64,000 nucleotides of DNA from Candidatus Brevefilum sp. (GTDB lineage Bacteria > Chloroflexota > Anaerolineae > Anaerolineales > Anaerolineaceae): positions 20,523-84,522 of the forward strand of contig JAHYJN010000005.1 in NCBI GenBank assembly GCA_019428905.1. The letters are read 5' to 3'. Position numbers and translations under genes: made by a program. Below the pieces are notes generated by a model, which was not told where the DNA came from, did not search any database, and was given only the letters and a program-made list of their open reading frames with translations. Shown in pieces: positions 53,074 to 62,673 of the stretch (the stretch's first letter is position 1; the number at the start of each line of letters is the position of its first letter).

Positions 53074-54099
53074 GATAAATCCCCTGATGCCGGGCAGGTC
53101 AAGCCCGGTGAGGTGACATAGGTGCCCATAGATCTGGGCAAGGGGTTGTGCGTCCCGGCGCATGGCTTGGACGGCCTCCGGGCGCATCCCCAATGCATCA
53201 GCCCCAGCGCGCAGGCTGATCATCACCGTGCCAATCCTGCGCAGAATGGCAGCCACCTCAAACACATCCAATGATGGCACAGGCTCCTCCTGGTAAGCTT
53301 CCAGGATGGCTGCGCGGCCTGCCGGGCCGCGGTAGGCTAAGGCCAGGGTCAGCGTCCAGGCCAGGTCGAAGCGGTCGTCTGAGATTTGGGCGCTGGTCCA
53401 ATCGATCACCACCAGCCGCCCATCGGCATCCTCCAGGATGTTGTTGTGGTGAAAATCGAGGTGGATGATGCTGCCATGCGCACAGGGGACACGCTCACGC
53501 TGCGCTTTGAGCCACCCCATCACCGGCTCAAAGTCCACCAAGCCAGCCTGTGTCAGGTGGCCGTCAAATTCTGCCAGTATCCGGTCAAAATAATAAAAGG
53601 GGTCTCCCGCCTGCTCATAATCGGCAGGATTTTCGACATACGGGCGCCAATCCAGGGTGTGCAAGCGGCGGAACAGGTCGACGAATTGACTGAGGGGGCC
53701 GGGGTCTCCGGTCAGGGATGGGACAAAGCGCTCCCCAAAGCTCCCGCCCTGGATGCATGCCATGATGATGAACGGGTATCCCAGCCCATCGTTTTCGTGC
53801 CCAAGGGTATACACCTGCGGGACAGGATAGCCGGCTTTATTTAGCAATGTCAAATAATGGAATTCTCGCTCGGCATCCGCCATCTGACCCCCGGTCAGCA
53901 GGCGCAGCACCCGCTGTTCGGCGTGCCGTTGGTTGGGCTCACCGGCGGTGAGGGTGTAGGCGTAGATCTCGCTCTCCCAACCCGAGGTATTGACCCATGC
54001 CAGGCTGACCTGCGGGTCAATCAGTTCGGGTTGATGGGCTCGGTAATAGCGGGTTAACTTGTGGACGATTGGATGATCAGCCATACTGCCGCGATCCAA
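53059..54099 (-). CDS. Aminoglycoside-phosphotransferase-like kinase
   Basis: This 346-residue protein has the APH/choline kinase fold. The catalytic HLDFHHNN (Asp as base, Asn for metal) and the second metal site VIDWTSAQI are intact, and the N-lobe has HAEQRVLRLL and PFIIMACIQGGSFGE. Such proteins phosphorylate many small molecules; resistance is only one possibility. The start is uncertain: TTG at 54099 follows AGGGGAA closely, and ATG at 54084 (MADHPIVHKL) is the alternative. It lies 14 bp after the iron protein gene. Its 3' end meets the HEPN remnant. Confidence 0.8.
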   Translation of the reverse strand: MDRGSMADHPIVHKLTRYYRAHQPELIDPQVSLAWVNTSGWESEIYAYTLTAGEPNQRHAEQRVLRLLTGGQMADAEREFHYLTLLNKAGYPVPQVYTLGHENDGLGYPFIIMACIQGGSFGERFVPSLTGDPGPLSQFVDLFRRLHTLDWRPYVENPADYEQAGDPFYYFDRILAEFDGHLTQAGLVDFEPVMGWLKAQRERVPCAHGSIIHLDFHHNNILEDADGRLVVIDWTSAQISDDRFDLAWTLTLALAYRGPAGRAAILEAYQEEPVPSLDVFEVAAILRRIGTVMISLRAGADALGMRPEAVQAMRRDAQPLAQIYGHLCHLTGLDLPGIRGFISELI

Positions 54100-54113
54100 T
54101 CCATTCCCCTGGG

Positions 54114-54986
54114 CTAGATATCGATCCCGAACCAGTTGCGGATCAGGATGCCGATCAGGAAGCTGAAGGCGGCCACGCTGAGACTCAGACCAGCCATTTC
54201 TAAAAAGCGTTTGCCGAAGGGCTGGTCTCTGGCGACCGATACATAGAAGTTGAACAGGGCGATGATCACCACGGAGGTCGTCAGCGAGATGGCCAGGCTG
54301 ATAATTTCGTTCTGCAACAGCAGGTAGGGCAGGATTAGCAAGGCAACAGTGATCACATAGGCAATCCCGGTGGTGATGGCGGCGCGCACAGGGTCTTTCT
54401 CGGTTTTCTCGGAGCGGGTGGAAAGGTATTCAGAGGCTGCCATTGATAGGGAGGCGGCAATCCCGGTGATCAACCCCGACAGGGCGATGATGTTCACATC
54501 ACGGAAGGCAAAGGTCAGCCCGGCCAGCGCGCCGGTCAGCTCGACCAGGGCGTCGTTGAGCCCCAGCACGACCGACCCGGCATAGATCAGGGATTCTTCA
54601 TCGAGCAAGGTCAGCAATTTATCTTCGTGATCGCTTTCATCTTGGATGACCCCCCTGGCTTCGGGGATTTCCTCAGCGATCTTCTCGTAATTAACCTGGG
54701 CTTTTTCCTCACCCAGCTCCATTAGCTTGAACCCGAAGGTGAAGCCGAACAAGCGGCTGATGGTGGTGTACAGCCAGATCAGGAATTGATTGGGCTTAAC
54801 TTCTTTACCGGTGTACCCCTGCCAAATCTCGTAATGGCGCTTCTCATCCGCGCCGATTTGTTCCACAATCCGGCGGTTTTCTTCGTCGGGCAGGGTTTTG
54901 GCGATGCGGGTGTAGACGTGGTATTCGGTGATCTCATTGCGCTGGGCTTTGAGCAGTTCCTGCTTAGTAGTTTCTGATAAGACCAT
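54114..54986 (-). CDS. Ferritin-like/VIT1 iron-manganese transporter
   Basis: This 290-residue fusion has a rubrerythrin-like N-terminal domain (residues 1-135) with EITEYHVYTRIA and DEKRHYEIW as di-iron ligand pairs. The membrane domain is of the VIT1/CCC1 family (GLNDALVELTGALAGL, MAASEYLSTRSE, four more helices). The architecture matches MbfA-type iron exporters known to lower cytoplasmic iron. The ATG at 54986 is chosen because AGGAGG lies before it; the longer frame from 55031 overlaps the upstream gene. It is co-oriented with a PucC-like gene and an APH-like gene. Confidence 0.87.
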   Translation of the reverse strand: MVLSETTKQELLKAQRNEITEYHVYTRIAKTLPDEENRRIVEQIGADEKRHYEIWQGYTGKEVKPNQFLIWLYTTISRLFGFTFGFKLMELGEEKAQVNYEKIAEEIPEARGVIQDESDHEDKLLTLLDEESLIYAGSVVLGLNDALVELTGALAGLTFAFRDVNIIALSGLITGIAASLSMAASEYLSTRSEKTEKDPVRAAITTGIAYVITVALLILPYLLLQNEIISLAISLTTSVVIIALFNFYVSVARDQPFGKRFLEMAGLSLSVAAFSFLIGILIRNWFGIDI

Positions 54987-55011
54987 GGGTGCCTCCTGAG
55001 TGATAGTTGAA

Positions 55012-56322
55012 TTATAACGCGTCTGGTTCACGCTGGCGGAGCGCGGCGAGGATGCGCGCTTCGCTGATTTTGATGTCTTTCAGCAGCCACAGGGCAGCCA
55101 AGAGCAGGACAGCCTCCAGGGCAAATACCAACCCGTATGCGGTCAGCGCATCGCCCTGCAGCGCGCGGATGATATCCACCAAGGTCCCACTGACCAGGTT
55201 GCCAGCCGCCTGGCCCAGGTTGTGGGCCACACCCCACACACCCATTAATAAGCCGGCACGCTCTGCCGTGGTGAAATCGATCACTGCCGAAAGCATCCCG
55301 GAGGCCGACAGCCCGGTGCTGACCCCCAGGAAGAATACCAGGAGGAGAAATACCGTTGTAAGTTCGAGTGCCCCGGAAAGGATCAGCCCCAGGAAGGTCA
55401 AAATACCCAGCAGCAGTCCGACCCGCACCACCCGCACATAGCCGTAACGTTTGATCAGCCACGCGCCGGCGGCGCCCATCGAGAGCAGGGTGCCTGCACC
55501 CCAGATGGCGGTCAGGCGGGTGGTCTCACCGACGGACATATTCAGCACCAGCGCGGCATAGGGTTCTAAAAGCACATCCTGCGCTAGGGTGCCGATCACG
55601 GTCAGCATGACGAAGATGAAAAAGCGCCTGATCTGCGGGTCAGCCCAGATCATGGTCTTGAAGGTGGTCCAGAAGGCTGTACCCCGTGCTTCCTGGCTCT
55701 CAGATTGGATGGCTGCTTCACGCGGTTCCTGACGAGCGATCGAAACGATGGTGAGCAGGAAGGTGCCCACAGCGGTTGAGACGACGATCACCAGCAAGCG
55801 CATCTCGGCGTAGGGATCCAGCAGGCGTCCCAGGAGCAGCGCACCCAGCATGATCCCCACGAACATGGCCACCTTGTAGAAGGTGACGGCGCGCGGGCGC
55901 TGGTCGCCGACGAATTTATCCGCTAGCAGGGCTTCGAAGGTGTTGCTGGAAAGGTTCTTGCCAAACCCATAAGCAACGAAAGCTAAAACCAGCATGCCAA
56001 CAATCAACGCACTGAGAGATTTGGTCTGCACCAGCGCCAGGGTGGCGCCAGACACGCCCAGCCCGGCTAGTAAGGAGCCAAAGAGGATCAGGGGTTCCCG
56101 CCGCAGTCCCCAAATTGGGTAGGCATCCGAGCGGTAACCGAGCCAGATCCGTAGGGGGGAGATCAGCAGCGGTAGGGCAAAGAACAACCCCACCAGGGAT
56201 GCGGGGATGTTCATCTCGACAATCATCACCCGGTTGAGGGTACCGCTGACCAACACACTGACCAATCCTAAACCAAGGGGGAAGCCCGCCAGGCGCAGTT
56301 GTTCAAAAAAGGATGATTTCAT
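55012..56322 (-). CDS. PucC-like (BCD family) MFS transporter
   Basis: This 436-residue protein has about 12 helices and belongs to the bacteriochlorophyll delivery (BCD/PucC/LhaA) branch of the MFS. Typical segments are SGTLNRVMIVEMNIPASLVG, PLRIWLGYRSDAYPIWGLRREP (split at the Asp), and GFGKNLSSNTFEALLADKF. In phototrophs these proteins assist light-harvesting complex assembly. No bch, puf or puh genes are in the window, so here it may serve another tetrapyrrole or substrate. It sits 25 bp upstream of the ferritin/VIT1 gene. Confidence 0.83.
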   Translation of the reverse strand: MKSSFFEQLRLAGFPLGLGLVSVLVSGTLNRVMIVEMNIPASLVGLFFALPLLISPLRIWLGYRSDAYPIWGLRREPLILFGSLLAGLGVSGATLALVQTKSLSALIVGMLVLAFVAYGFGKNLSSNTFEALLADKFVGDQRPRAVTFYKVAMFVGIMLGALLLGRLLDPYAEMRLLVIVVSTAVGTFLLTIVSIARQEPREAAIQSESQEARGTAFWTTFKTMIWADPQIRRFFIFVMLTVIGTLAQDVLLEPYAALVLNMSVGETTRLTAIWGAGTLLSMGAAGAWLIKRYGYVRVVRVGLLLGILTFLGLILSGALELTTVFLLLVFFLGVSTGLSASGMLSAVIDFTTAERAGLLMGVWGVAHNLGQAAGNLVSGTLVDIIRALQGDALTAYGLVFALEAVLLLAALWLLKDIKISEARILAALRQREPDAL

Positions 56323-56478
56323 TCGTCTGTTACTCCATCAAGGCCGGTCATGACCGACCTTATGAAGGATAACCCTTTTGGGTACGAGATTCAAGGGCCG
56401 AGGGTGAAGAACAGGGTAATCGCAAAGTGGGAGAGATGTTTGTAATATCGTATTTCGTGCGTCAACAGAACGACTTCT

Positions 56479-56503
56479 CCCTTCTCCCTCGCAGGGAGAA
56501 GGG
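56479..56503. repeat. Perfect 11-bp hairpin
   Basis: CCCTTCTCCCT, loop CGC, AGGGAGAAGGG. It resembles the core of the CCCTCACC element 130 bp downstream and is probably a truncated copy. Confidence 0.65.
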
Positions 56504-56607
56504 CTAGGGATGATGTGTGATTACATAAATTACTTTTAATCAATCCTGATGTTATTGACCGAATTAGACTTAACCAATGAAAGTCGGCCAATGATTACGA
56601 GTGATAG

Positions 56608-56688
56608 ACCCCCTCACCTAACCTCTCCCCGCCGGGGAGAGGGATTTTTCCTTATCTTCGCAGGGAGAAAAGCCAGGGATGAGGGGGC
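56608..56688. repeat. CCCTCACC-type palindromic repeat element
   Basis: ACCCCCTCACCTAACC at one end and GGGATGAGGGGG at the other pair loosely, and a perfect CCTCTCCCCG/CGGGGAGAGG hairpin (56622-56642) lies inside. Elements of this style are common between genes in many bacteria. Confidence 0.65.
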
Positions 56689-57019
56689 TACAGTGTGAAA
56701 ATCGTTAATCCTGCGATTATGTTTGACTTTGCAATTGCCCTGGGTGTAGAAAAACAAGTCATTAATTGAGGCCTGATTTCTAAATTTGACTTGTGATCAA
56801 TCATACTTTTTTTAAAATAGATGCCTGTGATCTCGATCGTTTTACATTGAAAAAGCGGTGTCTTCAGGCTGAATCAACCGATATTAAGCACTGATCAGGT
56901 TGCTCTGAGCGAGTTTAATTCACTCAAGCTGATGATTTTGCACCAAGAGAAATCGATACTCGGCGTAACTGCTCATCCTATTAATTGTTATATTATGCAG
57001 TACCACCCGATTTATTGGG

Positions 57020-57048
57020 CTGACGGTGGCAAAATATATTCATATCTT
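57020..57048 (+). promoter_or_regulatory. Probable promoter of the 56-residue membrane protein
   Basis: CTGACG (57020-57025), 17 bases, then TATCTT (57043-57048). The ATG with AAGGAG follows at 57067. Confidence 0.5.
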
Positions 57049-57066
57049 ATTATTAAGGAGTTTTTC

Positions 57067-57237
57067 ATGAAATTAAACGCACCCAAAAATGTAACTTGGC
57101 TGGTTGCCGTCATATTCGGCGTATTGGGAATCCTGGGTCGTTTTGTCCAGATTCCTCTGGTTTCAACCTACTCTTTCTTGTTTGTCGCGATTGGCTTTGT
57201 TTTACTGGCCTTAGGGACATACCTGAAAGGTCTCTAG
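57067..57237 (+). CDS. Small two-helix membrane protein
   Basis: This 56-residue protein begins at the ATG preceded by AAGGAG (57056-57060 region). It has two hydrophobic segments, VTWLVAVIFGVLGILGRF and SFLFVAIGFVLLALGTYL, with a short linker, and a Lys-rich N-terminus expected inside the cell. It has its own promoter and a strong terminator, so it is a real, singly transcribed small gene. No family is recognised. Confidence 0.75.
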   Translation: MKLNAPKNVTWLVAVIFGVLGILGRFVQIPLVSTYSFLFVAIGFVLLALGTYLKGL

Positions 57238-57287
57238 TATTGAAATAGAGATGTGAACCCAAGCCCAAATTCACATCAGATTATTCA

Positions 57288-57325
57288 ACAAAGTCCTCTA
57301 ATTCTGATTAGGGGACTTTGTTTAT
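57288..57325 (+). terminator. Terminator after the small membrane protein
   Basis: ACAAAGTCCTCTAAT and ATTAGGGGACTTTGT form a 15-bp stem with one G:U pair and a TCTG loop, followed by TTA. It is one of the strongest hairpins here. Confidence 0.85.
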
Positions 57326-57412
57326 GAGTCAGCCTTGTTGCACTCTCCTTTACCGGATCCCAGACTTAAAGACCATATCTGCTGAAACTGTTCTCAAAGA
57401 TTTGTGATCCTG

Positions 57413-57487
57413 ATGGATTGTCATCATCTTTCCCATATCGCTGTGGTTTTAATTAAGCCCGATGGAGTGGAAAAATCAGGATCTTAA
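57413..57487 (+). pseudogene. Nucleoside diphosphate kinase N-terminal remnant
   Basis: An ATG at 57413 opens a 24-codon frame reading HIAVVLIKPDGVEKSG, which matches the strongly conserved LIKPDGV start of Ndk, then stops at TAA-TAG. Short frames downstream (RFTDGRY, then ATFDALHDLDDYSDF) may be further scraps. The catalytic His region is absent. Confidence 0.5.
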
Positions 57488-57591
57488 TAGATTTACTGAT
57501 GGCCGCTACGTTTGACGCGCTGCATGATCTTGACGATTACTCCGACTTTTCTTGTAAATCAAACGTGACGAATGAATTTTGATTGCGTTGT

Positions 57592-58122
57592 TTACTCAAT
57601 ATCCTTTTTAATTTTCTCATATGCAGCCCCTTTCCCCTCTCGCATAGACCATTCTCGAACATCGTTAAAATCGATAGGATAATTGGCAGCCACCAGTTTT
57701 GCTTGAACTAGACACTGCCGATCTCCCCAATTGAAATAATGGGAAAGTCGATCCTTGACACAATCCGTGGGTGAAAGCGTTCGTAATATCCCTGTTTCCA
57801 GCTTTATTTCATTGACCTGAGTGACTTTTTCACTTCCCAGGGAAAGCGGACCAGGAGGGAACTCAATAATCTGATCGGAATCAGGGTGTTCAAAATGGCG
57901 ACCAACTGGTTTGAAACCAATTTTTTGCATCGCTGTTTCAATTCGACGCCTGTCTGCAAACTGTGCGTTGACCAGATTGATATCTTTGGATATATATTTA
58001 CCATCGCTATAGATGCCAACGACTGCACCCCCGGACAAGACAACCTCAATTTCTCGGGCTCTGAGGTGCTCTTGGACAAAAGCTGCCAATTCTGCCTGGT
58101 TCATCTCTTTGATCGGTTTCAT
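57592..58122 (-). CDS. Nucleotidyltransferase-like protein (toxin-like)
   Basis: This 176-residue protein has a degenerate nucleotidyltransferase motif: LSGGAVVGIYSDGKYISKDINLV, with Gly31-Gly32 and S-K-D-I-N, where the second metal-binding Asp of the usual S-x-D-I-D is Asn49. The later LSPTDCVKDRLSHYFNWGDRQ segment is typical of the DUF6036/AbiEii-like group. Its start overlaps the upstream winged-helix gene by ATGA. The pairing resembles an AbiEi/AbiEii arrangement; activity is uncertain given the Asn. Confidence 0.72.
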   Translation of the reverse strand: MKPIKEMNQAELAAFVQEHLRAREIEVVLSGGAVVGIYSDGKYISKDINLVNAQFADRRRIETAMQKIGFKPVGRHFEHPDSDQIIEFPPGPLSLGSEKVTQVNEIKLETGILRTLSPTDCVKDRLSHYFNWGDRQCLVQAKLVAANYPIDFNDVREWSMREGKGAAYEKIKKDIE

Positions 58123-58448
58123 TCCGGTTTTCCTCTTCTTCTAGGCCTGCGACGGTTTCGTAAAAGGCGTTCTTGCAGGTCTTCGGGATAATAAGTGAGG
58201 GCTTTTTCTAAGAGTGCACGCAATTCCCCTAGCAGGGTGTATCTTGGATTGAATGTAAACACGATCGTGCGGCCTACTTTGCGGCTGACGATCACCCCGG
58301 CGGCTTCGAGTTTCCCGAGCTGGTCGTAGATCGGGTAATAGTCCGTTTCATAGAAACGAGCGATTTCGCGCGCAAAGCCTTCATCTCTCGCTTGTAGGAA
58401 CATCAGGACCCGTTCACGATTCTTGGAGCCAAATAGTGATGCCAGCAT
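58119..58448 (-). CDS. Winged-helix transcriptional regulator paired with a nucleotidyltransferase
   Basis: This protein of about 109 residues has an ArsR-like winged helix: LFGSKNRERVLMFLQARDE, FAREIARFYETDYYPIYDQLGKLEAAGVIVSRKVG (split at the recognition helix), and a Lys/Arg-rich tail (RNRRRPRRRGKPE). The ATG at 58448 is preferred because AAAGGAAG precedes it; a TTG at 58469 is the longer choice. Its position directly before a nucleotidyltransferase with a 4-bp overlap suggests an autoregulating antitoxin. Confidence 0.75.
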   Translation of the reverse strand: MLASLFGSKNRERVLMFLQARDEGFAREIARFYETDYYPIYDQLGKLEAAGVIVSRKVGRTIVFTFNPRYTLLGELRALLEKALTYYPEDLQERLLRNRRRPRRRGKPE

Positions 58449-58738
58449 CTTCACTTCTTCCTTTGTCAACCTAATGTCATTATGCTATGCTCTATTTAGT
58501 AGATCATATCATATATTTTATATATCATTCAGGAGCGTTTGTCAATACTAGGAGCGTCTTAATAGGATTCAATCAAACTTATGGTGGGCAGTTAAGTTTT
58601 CTTAGGTATTCCAAACCAAGCAGTCACCGTGAAGCATTTTCTTTTTTTTATCGTTCACACCCCAAAGGTCACATTGAGAGCGATCTGTTTCTTGATATTT
58701 TCTGTAAATACTCTTCAGGAGTGGTCATGGGCCTTCAT

Positions 58739-59083
58739 TTACCACAATTGTGCGAACGACGAGATTGAAAAAATTAAACCAACAAACACGCCAAAGATGA
58801 TCCATGCCCCACCCATGATGATGCCCGCCCAGGCGAGCCATTTGCCTTTCTCAGAGTGACCCTTTTTCTTGAGATCCCTGAGTGCAAATATTCCTGTGAT
58901 TAGCGCTGCGACCACACTGATGTTACGGATGGGCATCAGGATTCCATCTGTGATAAACAGGATAACTTGTGTGGGCTCCGTTATGTTGTAAGCCCCGAAA
59001 ATGATACCGATGCTGATCAGGGCGATCAACCCGCAAATAAAGCTAATGATCGCCAGTTTATTTGTTTTAGTGTTATTTTCCAT
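58739..59083 (-). CDS. DUF4190-like membrane protein
   Basis: This 114-residue protein starts with a hydrophilic stretch (MENNTKTNK), then helix LAIISFICGLIALISIGIIF, a second helix around ISVVAALITGIFALRDLKKKG, and a third WLAWAGIIMGGAWIIFGVFV. The FALRDLKKKG...KGKWLAWAGIIMG pattern is the DUF4190 signature. Its function is unknown. It forms a single-gene unit on the - strand. Confidence 0.75.
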   Translation of the reverse strand: MENNTKTNKLAIISFICGLIALISIGIIFGAYNITEPTQVILFITDGILMPIRNISVVAALITGIFALRDLKKKGHSEKGKWLAWAGIIMGGAWIIFGVFVGLIFSISSFAQLW

Positions 59084-59232
59084 CTGATAACCTTCTGTTC
59101 AGTCCTTTTTAACGTAACTCAGATTCAAGTATTAAGTGCAACAGTGATTTTTTAAGAATACCATAGGTTGATCAAAGTCAATGTTGTTGCCAAAGATTAC
59201 TTTTAACCCCCGCATTCCGCATTTTCAAAATC

Positions 59233-60294
59233 TCAGGCGTCAGCAAGGTTGATCCGCTTAATTATAAAGGCTGCAATGCCAACCGTCGCGGCGATCAAGA
59301 CGCACAGGATGATCACATCGGGATAAATCTGCCCCCAGCCGGCGTTATTCAGGCTCACCTCGACGATCGGCCCGATCATGTAATAGGTGGGAAAGGCCCG
59401 GTTGATCCAAGCCGGCACTTCTGGGAAGATGTAAATAATGGCCGGCGCGTAGAGCAGGATGCCGATGCTCTTGATGGCGGTAAACAGGGTGCTGAAGTCC
59501 TTCACCAGCAAGCCCAGGATGATGCCGCCAGCGGAAGCCATCGTCGCGCTCAGGATCAGCAGGATCAATAGGATCAGCGGCTGGCCGCCCCATGCCCCGT
59601 TGATGGTTAAGATGATCACGCCCATTACCAGGCTGATGATCACCCCAGCCAGGCCTTTGGCTGTCATAGCCTCGCCCAGTGACACCGGCGTCACCAACAG
59701 TGCCTGGAGGGTGCGTTTCTCTTTCTCCTGCACCACAAAGGTGGCGGGTACCATGGTGCCTCCCAGGACAATCGTCATGATCACAACCAGGGGGAACAGG
59801 CGCACATCCCAGGGAACGCTGGCTTCCTCGCCCAGCAGGATGATGTTGGTCTCGACGGGGGCCTGATAGCCGGCTAAGGCGATGCTCTCCCGAACCAGGG
59901 TGGCGCCCAACGTGGTGCGGTGTTTGAGCAAGCTCTCACCCCAGGTGTAGACATCCAGGGTGGGGGTCTTGCCTGCTTGCAGGTCGGCGTCGAAAGTCAG
60001 CGGCAGCACCAAGCCCATATCCAGCGCGCCGCGCGCCACATCCTCCCTGAGTTCATCAGACGAGTTATATTCACGCAGGCGGATGTAATCCAGCCCTGAT
60101 AGGTTTTGCACCAATTGTGACTCGCCCAGGTCAGCCACGCCCAAACGGGGACGCCCAGCAAACAGGGTGCCGACCAGCAGCGAAATGAACAGGCTGAGTG
60201 CGACGGGAACGATCACCGCAAAGAAGAAGATGGTGTTCTTAGAGCCGTAACGGAATTCTTTGCTGACTAAAACGGCAATACGTTTGATGCTCAT
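59233..60294 (-). CDS. ABC-2 type transporter permease, second subunit
   Basis: This 353-residue permease has one N-terminal helix, a large external domain (about 45-165) and five more helices. Segments such as VIMTIVLGGTMVPATFVVQEKEKRTLQALLVTPVS (split at EKE) place it in the ABC-2/NatB-like exporter family. The ATG at 60294 follows AAGGAAA and overlaps the upstream permease stop by ATGA. Together with the next two genes it forms a three-gene exporter; the substrate is unknown. Confidence 0.87.
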   Translation of the reverse strand: MSIKRIAVLVSKEFRYGSKNTIFFFAVIVPVALSLFISLLVGTLFAGRPRLGVADLGESQLVQNLSGLDYIRLREYNSSDELREDVARGALDMGLVLPLTFDADLQAGKTPTLDVYTWGESLLKHRTTLGATLVRESIALAGYQAPVETNIILLGEEASVPWDVRLFPLVVIMTIVLGGTMVPATFVVQEKEKRTLQALLVTPVSLGEAMTAKGLAGVIISLVMGVIILTINGAWGGQPLILLILLILSATMASAGGIILGLLVKDFSTLFTAIKSIGILLYAPAIIYIFPEVPAWINRAFPTYYMIGPIVEVSLNNAGWGQIYPDVIILCVLIAATVGIAAFIIKRINLADA

Positions 60295-61345
60295 CGGAAT
60301 TTCCTTGTAAGAACGAGACCGCTCAACCATAACAGCACCAGGTCAACGCCGGATAAGATCAACAGGTTCAGCCACACCTCTGACCAGGATGCACCGAAAT
60401 TTACAACCTGGTGGATGGTATCGGCCAGGTAATGCGAGGGTATCAGGCGTGCCCATCCGGTGAGCAGACCGGGAAAGGCGACTCCCATCGCCGGGATGCT
60501 GAGCAAGATGATGGCAGGGATGCCGGAACCGATCACGGAAAGGAAGTCTTTGCTGATTGAGCCCATCAGGAACCCAATCGCGGTGACGAGCAGTGCACCC
60601 AGCAGCAGTGTGACGGTGACGATCAGGGGACGCTGCCGAAACCCGCCAATGATCAGCATCAGCAGGGCAGCTTGGGCGAAGGTCATCAACACGCTGGTGA
60701 TGCCTTTGCTGAACAGAACTTCGCGCACACGCATGGGCGTCACCAGCAAGGCGTTGATCGTGCGTGTCTGGATCTCCTGTGCGATCAGGGAGGCCATGCC
60801 CAGCGTCTCCATCATCAGCGCAAAGATGGCAAACAAGGGCAGCATGCGGTTCCGCAGCGGGATTTGCTGACCGACCAGGTCGGGGCCGAGGATTTCCTCG
60901 CGCACCTCGAAATTTAACGGTGTGCCGCTCAGGGAGAGCACCAGCGCTTCAACCAGCACTTCCATGGTTTCGCGCAAATCCTGCGGGGCATCGGAGGGCA
61001 GGTAGACCGTCACGGTTGGCCGATTTCCAGCTTGGAGGGTCTCGAAGAAGTCTGATGGCAGGGCAATGCCGGCGCTGATCTCACCGTCGAGCACTGCTTG
61101 TTGCAAGCCTGCTTCGGACTCAGCTAGCAGCAGCGGTTCACCCTCCGCTTCTAGTTGCTGGGCGAACTGTGGGGGCAGGGTTGGCGTGTAGAGCCCCAAA
61201 CCGATCAGCTCGTCCACGCTGCGGGGCATCGCCAGGTAGATGGCAGCATAGGCTGCCAGACCTAACACGGTGATGAAGGCAAAAAAGCGGTTGCGGAAAA
61301 AGAGCTTGAGGTCTTTGGCGACCAGGGGCAGGATGGTTGGCCAGT

Positions 61346-61349
<4 letters not shown>
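60291..61349 (-). CDS. ABC-2 type transporter permease, first subunit
   Basis: This 352-residue permease is related to its neighbour, with the same layout: an N-terminal helix (FFRNRFFAFITVLGLAAYAAI), an external domain, and five helices. MASLIAQEIQTRTINALLVTPMRVREVL is the conserved coupling segment equivalent to that in the other permease. It overlaps the genes on both sides by 4 bp, so the three subunits are translated together. Confidence 0.87.
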
Positions 61350-62215
<866 letters not shown>

Positions 62216-62673
62216 GATGTAGTTCCTTGATTGGTGTTTGAGCTGAGATAAGATACGGTTGATAGTGAATTGTCGGTAGTGATTGGTGAATCCCACTCAG
62301 CTGAAGCTTCGGGGACTTTGTAGTGAATAGTCCCACTCCGCTTCGCGTTGGGGATTTCATGACTGGTGAATTTTATTGAAAGCTGTCTTATTATATCGTA
62401 AAGCATACCTTGAGCGGGGCCCAGATTATCTATCAGGTGTGTGCTGCGGTGAGGGCAAAGCACACCAGTGAAAAACGGATGCTCTTCCTTCTGAACGATG
62501 TGTTTAAATTGGTGATTGACTGCATTTCGGATGAGCTTGGTGAATTAACGGTGGCATGCACTGGAGGCCTGGTGGATAAATCGTTGTTTGGATGCTTATA
62601 AACGGTAACCCTTGAGTTAGGTCAGATTAAAGACTTAAGGCTCATTACTTCGGCGGGTCGTCCCCGAAATATT
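62216..62673. other. Repeat-bearing intergenic region
   Basis: About 460 bp with GTGAATGGTGAA-like degenerate repeats (62240-62350). A short open frame at 62410-62601 has no Shine-Dalgarno and no recognisable family, and is not called as a gene. The rest is unassigned. Confidence 0.5.

Larger units (their letters stand above)
56323..57066. other. Repeat-rich intergenic region
   Basis: About 740 bp without a gene. It holds the hairpin at 56479-56503, the CCCTCACC-type element at 56608-56688, and a probable promoter at 57020 for the next small gene. The stretch 56690-57010 is AT-rich with nothing recognisable. Confidence 0.5.

Noticed and set aside
58487..58768. 93-codon open frame on the + strand
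   Set aside because: No start signal and no family; it overlaps the end of the DUF4190-like gene antisense.
62410..62601. 63-codon open frame on the + strand
   Set aside because: No ribosome site, no recognisable family, and it lies in a degenerate repeat region.
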